This document shows, one piece after another, positions 5,505 through 6,586 of a stretch of 6,586 nt of DNA. The number at the start of each line of letters is the position of its first letter. Position 1 is the first letter of the stretch. The stretch is from assembly GCA_903827735.1 (NCBI GenBank), contig CAIKJM010000328.1:1-6586 (forward strand), read 5' to 3'. Source of the stretch: an uncultured Rhodanobacter sp. (GTDB lineage Bacteria; Pseudomonadota; Gammaproteobacteria; Xanthomonadales; Rhodanobacteraceae). Made by a program: the position numbers and the translations under genes. Below the pieces are notes generated by a model. That model ran no database searches, was not told where the DNA came from, and saw only the letters and a list, made by a program, of their open reading frames with translations.

Positions 5505-6134
5505 ATGCGAGCCATGACGATCCAGATCACCAGTCGCCAATCCAACGTCCTCGCCTTCATCCGTGCTCGCATTGAGCGGGACGGTCAGGCGCCCACGCTT
5601 GAAGAAATCGGCGAGGCCCTGGGGATCGGCAACGTGAGCGCCGTGCTCAAGCACGTCCGTTCGCTGGAGGCCAAAGGTCGGTTGACCATGGAGCCCAACC
5701 GTGCCCGCAGCATTCGGCTGGTGCATGAATCCGACCCCCTGGATGCAGACACGCTGGAACTGCCCTTGATCGGTCGCATCGCGGCTGGCGAACCGCTGTT
5801 TTCTGAAAATCGCATAGACCGCACGTTGCGCGTGTCGCGATGGGCATTTCGCTTGCGACCGGACTATCTGGTGCGCGTGGTCGGTCATTCGATGCGCGAT
5901 GAAGGCATCCTGGATCAGGACATCGTGGGCGTGCACGCGACACCGGTCGCGCGGCACGGCCAAGTGGTGGCCGCACGACTGGATGGCGATCGTTTTACGA
6001 TCAAGCGCCTGCATTTGAAAGGCGACGTCATTCGGTTGTTACCCAACAGCCCGGGCTTTCATCCCATTGATCCCGACCCGACCGAAGACTTCGCGATCGA
6101 AGGCTTGTTCGCCGGCCTTTTGAGGTCTGGCTGA
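5505..6134 (+). CDS. lexA: LexA repressor (LexA2-type, imuA cassette-associated)
   Basis: SOS repressor and self-cleaving serine protease (peptidase family S24). With start 5505 it has 209 residues (E. coli LexA 202). The winged helix-turn-helix covers about 8-62: TSRQSNVLAFIRARI, then APTLEEIGEALGIGNVSAVL (29-48) with recognition helix around 43-56. The C-terminal domain carries the Ala94-Gly95 cleavage bond (GRIAAGEP), catalytic Ser129 (VGHSMRDEG) and general base Lys167 (TIKRLH), so RecA-stimulated autocleavage should work. The start could instead be the ATG at 5514 (MTIQITSRQ), which fits the usual LexA N-terminus; 5505 is preferred because GGTGA lies 4 bases upstream. An in-frame ATG at 5415 gives an unLexA-like extension. 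It overlaps imuA by one base (TGATG), so the two are cotranscribed. The LexA2 label rests on this linkage; a second lexA elsewhere is expected but not visible. Confidence 0.95.
   Translation: MRAMTIQITSRQSNVLAFIRARIERDGQAPTLEEIGEALGIGNVSAVLKHVRSLEAKGRLTMEPNRARSIRLVHESDPLDADTLELPLIGRIAAGEPLFSENRIDRTLRVSRWAFRLRPDYLVRVVGHSMRDEGILDQDIVGVHATPVARHGQVVAARLDGDRFTIKRLHLKGDVIRLLPNSPGFHPIDPDPTEDFAIEGLFAGLLRSG
6122..6125 (+). promoter_or_regulatory. imuA ribosome binding site inside lexA
   Basis: GAGG within the last codons of lexA is 8 bases before the imuA ATG at 6134. Together with the TGATG stop-start overlap it points to translational coupling of imuA to lexA. Confidence 0.6.
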
Positions 6135-6586
6135 TGGCTGCCGTTGTCGCACTGTCGAGCTTGTTGGAAGGTCGTCAGGTCTGGCGGGGCCGGGAAGCAC
6201 CTGCACCCGCTGGCGATCAGCCGACAGGCTGGAAGGCACTGGACGCGATCCTGCCGGCCGGCGGCTGGCCGGACGCGGCGCTGTCGGAAATACTGTTGCC
6301 TGTCGATGGCGTCGGGGAGCTCCAGCTGGTGTTGCCCACCCTCGCGCGTCTGACCCAAGGCAAGCGCAGCGTCGTGATTGTCGCGCCGCCCTACGTGCCG
6401 TGCGTCGCCGGTTGGCGGCAACGGGGTGTGGACATGCGCCGCGTGGAAATTGTCGCCGCGGCCGACAAGGACGTACTCTGGGCAACCGAACAGTGCCTGC
6501 GGTCGGGCAGTTGCTCAGCGGTCCTGGTCTGGCCTCATCAGGCCGACGATCGCGCGCTGCGACGCCTTCAGGTCGCCGCCGATACC
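6134..6586 (+). CDS. imuA: ImuA, mutasome accessory protein, N-terminal 151 residues
   Basis: ImuA works with ImuB (an inactive Y-family polymerase homologue) and the error-prone polymerase DnaE2 in damage-induced translesion mutagenesis. It has a RecA/SulA-like fold and has been reported to interact with ImuB and RecA. Here 151 codons are open to the window edge; full members are about 230-250 residues. Recognisable pieces are LEGRQVWRGR (11-20), TGWKALDAILPAGGWPDAAL (31-50) followed by SEILLP, the GVGELQLVLPTLARL stretch (59-73, family-typical), RSVVIVAPPYVP (78-89) and CSAVLVWP (127-134). Where RecA has its P-loop, ImuA has PVDGVGELQ (56-64) with no GK(S/T), so ATP binding through a normal Walker A is not expected. 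It overlaps the lexA stop by one base. By family precedent imuB and dnaE2 should follow beyond 6586. Confidence 0.9.
   Translation, partial: MAAVVALSSLLEGRQVWRGREAPAPAGDQPTGWKALDAILPAGGWPDAALSEILLPVDGVGELQLVLPTLARLTQGKRSVVIVAPPYVPCVAGWRQRGVDMRRVEIVAAADKDVLWATEQCLRSGSCSAVLVWPHQADDRALRRLQVAADT

Noticed and set aside
5358..6014. Long minus-strand open frame (218 codons) opposite lexA
   Set aside because: It is wholly antisense to a lexA gene with all catalytic motifs, and its translation shows no recognisable domain; a GC-rich shadow frame.

Overview
The window looks like chromosomal DNA of a GC-rich Gram-negative bacterium in the Pseudomonadota. The strongest clue is the right end, where a second-type LexA repressor overlaps an ImuA gene. 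This is the start of the lexA2-imuA-imuB-dnaE2 mutagenesis cassette, which is common in Xanthomonadales, pseudomonads and relatives. A Xanthomonadales-like host is my inference; no rRNA or other taxonomic marker is present.

Left part (1-3560): three oxidoreductase genes lie head to tail on the minus strand. In transcription order they are a classical SDR (2535 to 1708), a small NAD(P)-binding epimerase-like protein (1606 to 1022) and an aldo/keto reductase (984 to beyond position 1). A LysR-type regulator (2661-3560) diverges from them across a 125-base shared regulatory region. This is the usual layout of a LysR regulator controlling a neighbouring redox or detoxification operon; the substrate cannot be read from the sequence.

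Middle (3561-4269): a short convergent intergenic stretch holds a possible terminator hairpin. It is followed by a minus-strand gene for a small, probably exported, histidine-rich protein that I do not recognise.

Right part (4270-6586): this is a DNA-damage module. An SRAP-family (YedK/HMCES-like) abasic-site-crosslinking protein with an unusual insert of about 100 residues is read leftward. LexA and ImuA are read rightward with a 1-base overlap (TGATG). The 248-base region between the divergent SRAP and lexA genes holds several inverted repeats. The best is a perfect 7-bp-arm palindrome just before the lexA start codon, a good candidate for a non-Escherichia LexA operator. LexA may therefore control both its own mutasome operon and the SRAP gene, but that link is inference.

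No tRNA, rRNA, CRISPR array, insertion sequence or phage gene was seen. The aldo/keto reductase and ImuA genes run off the window edges.
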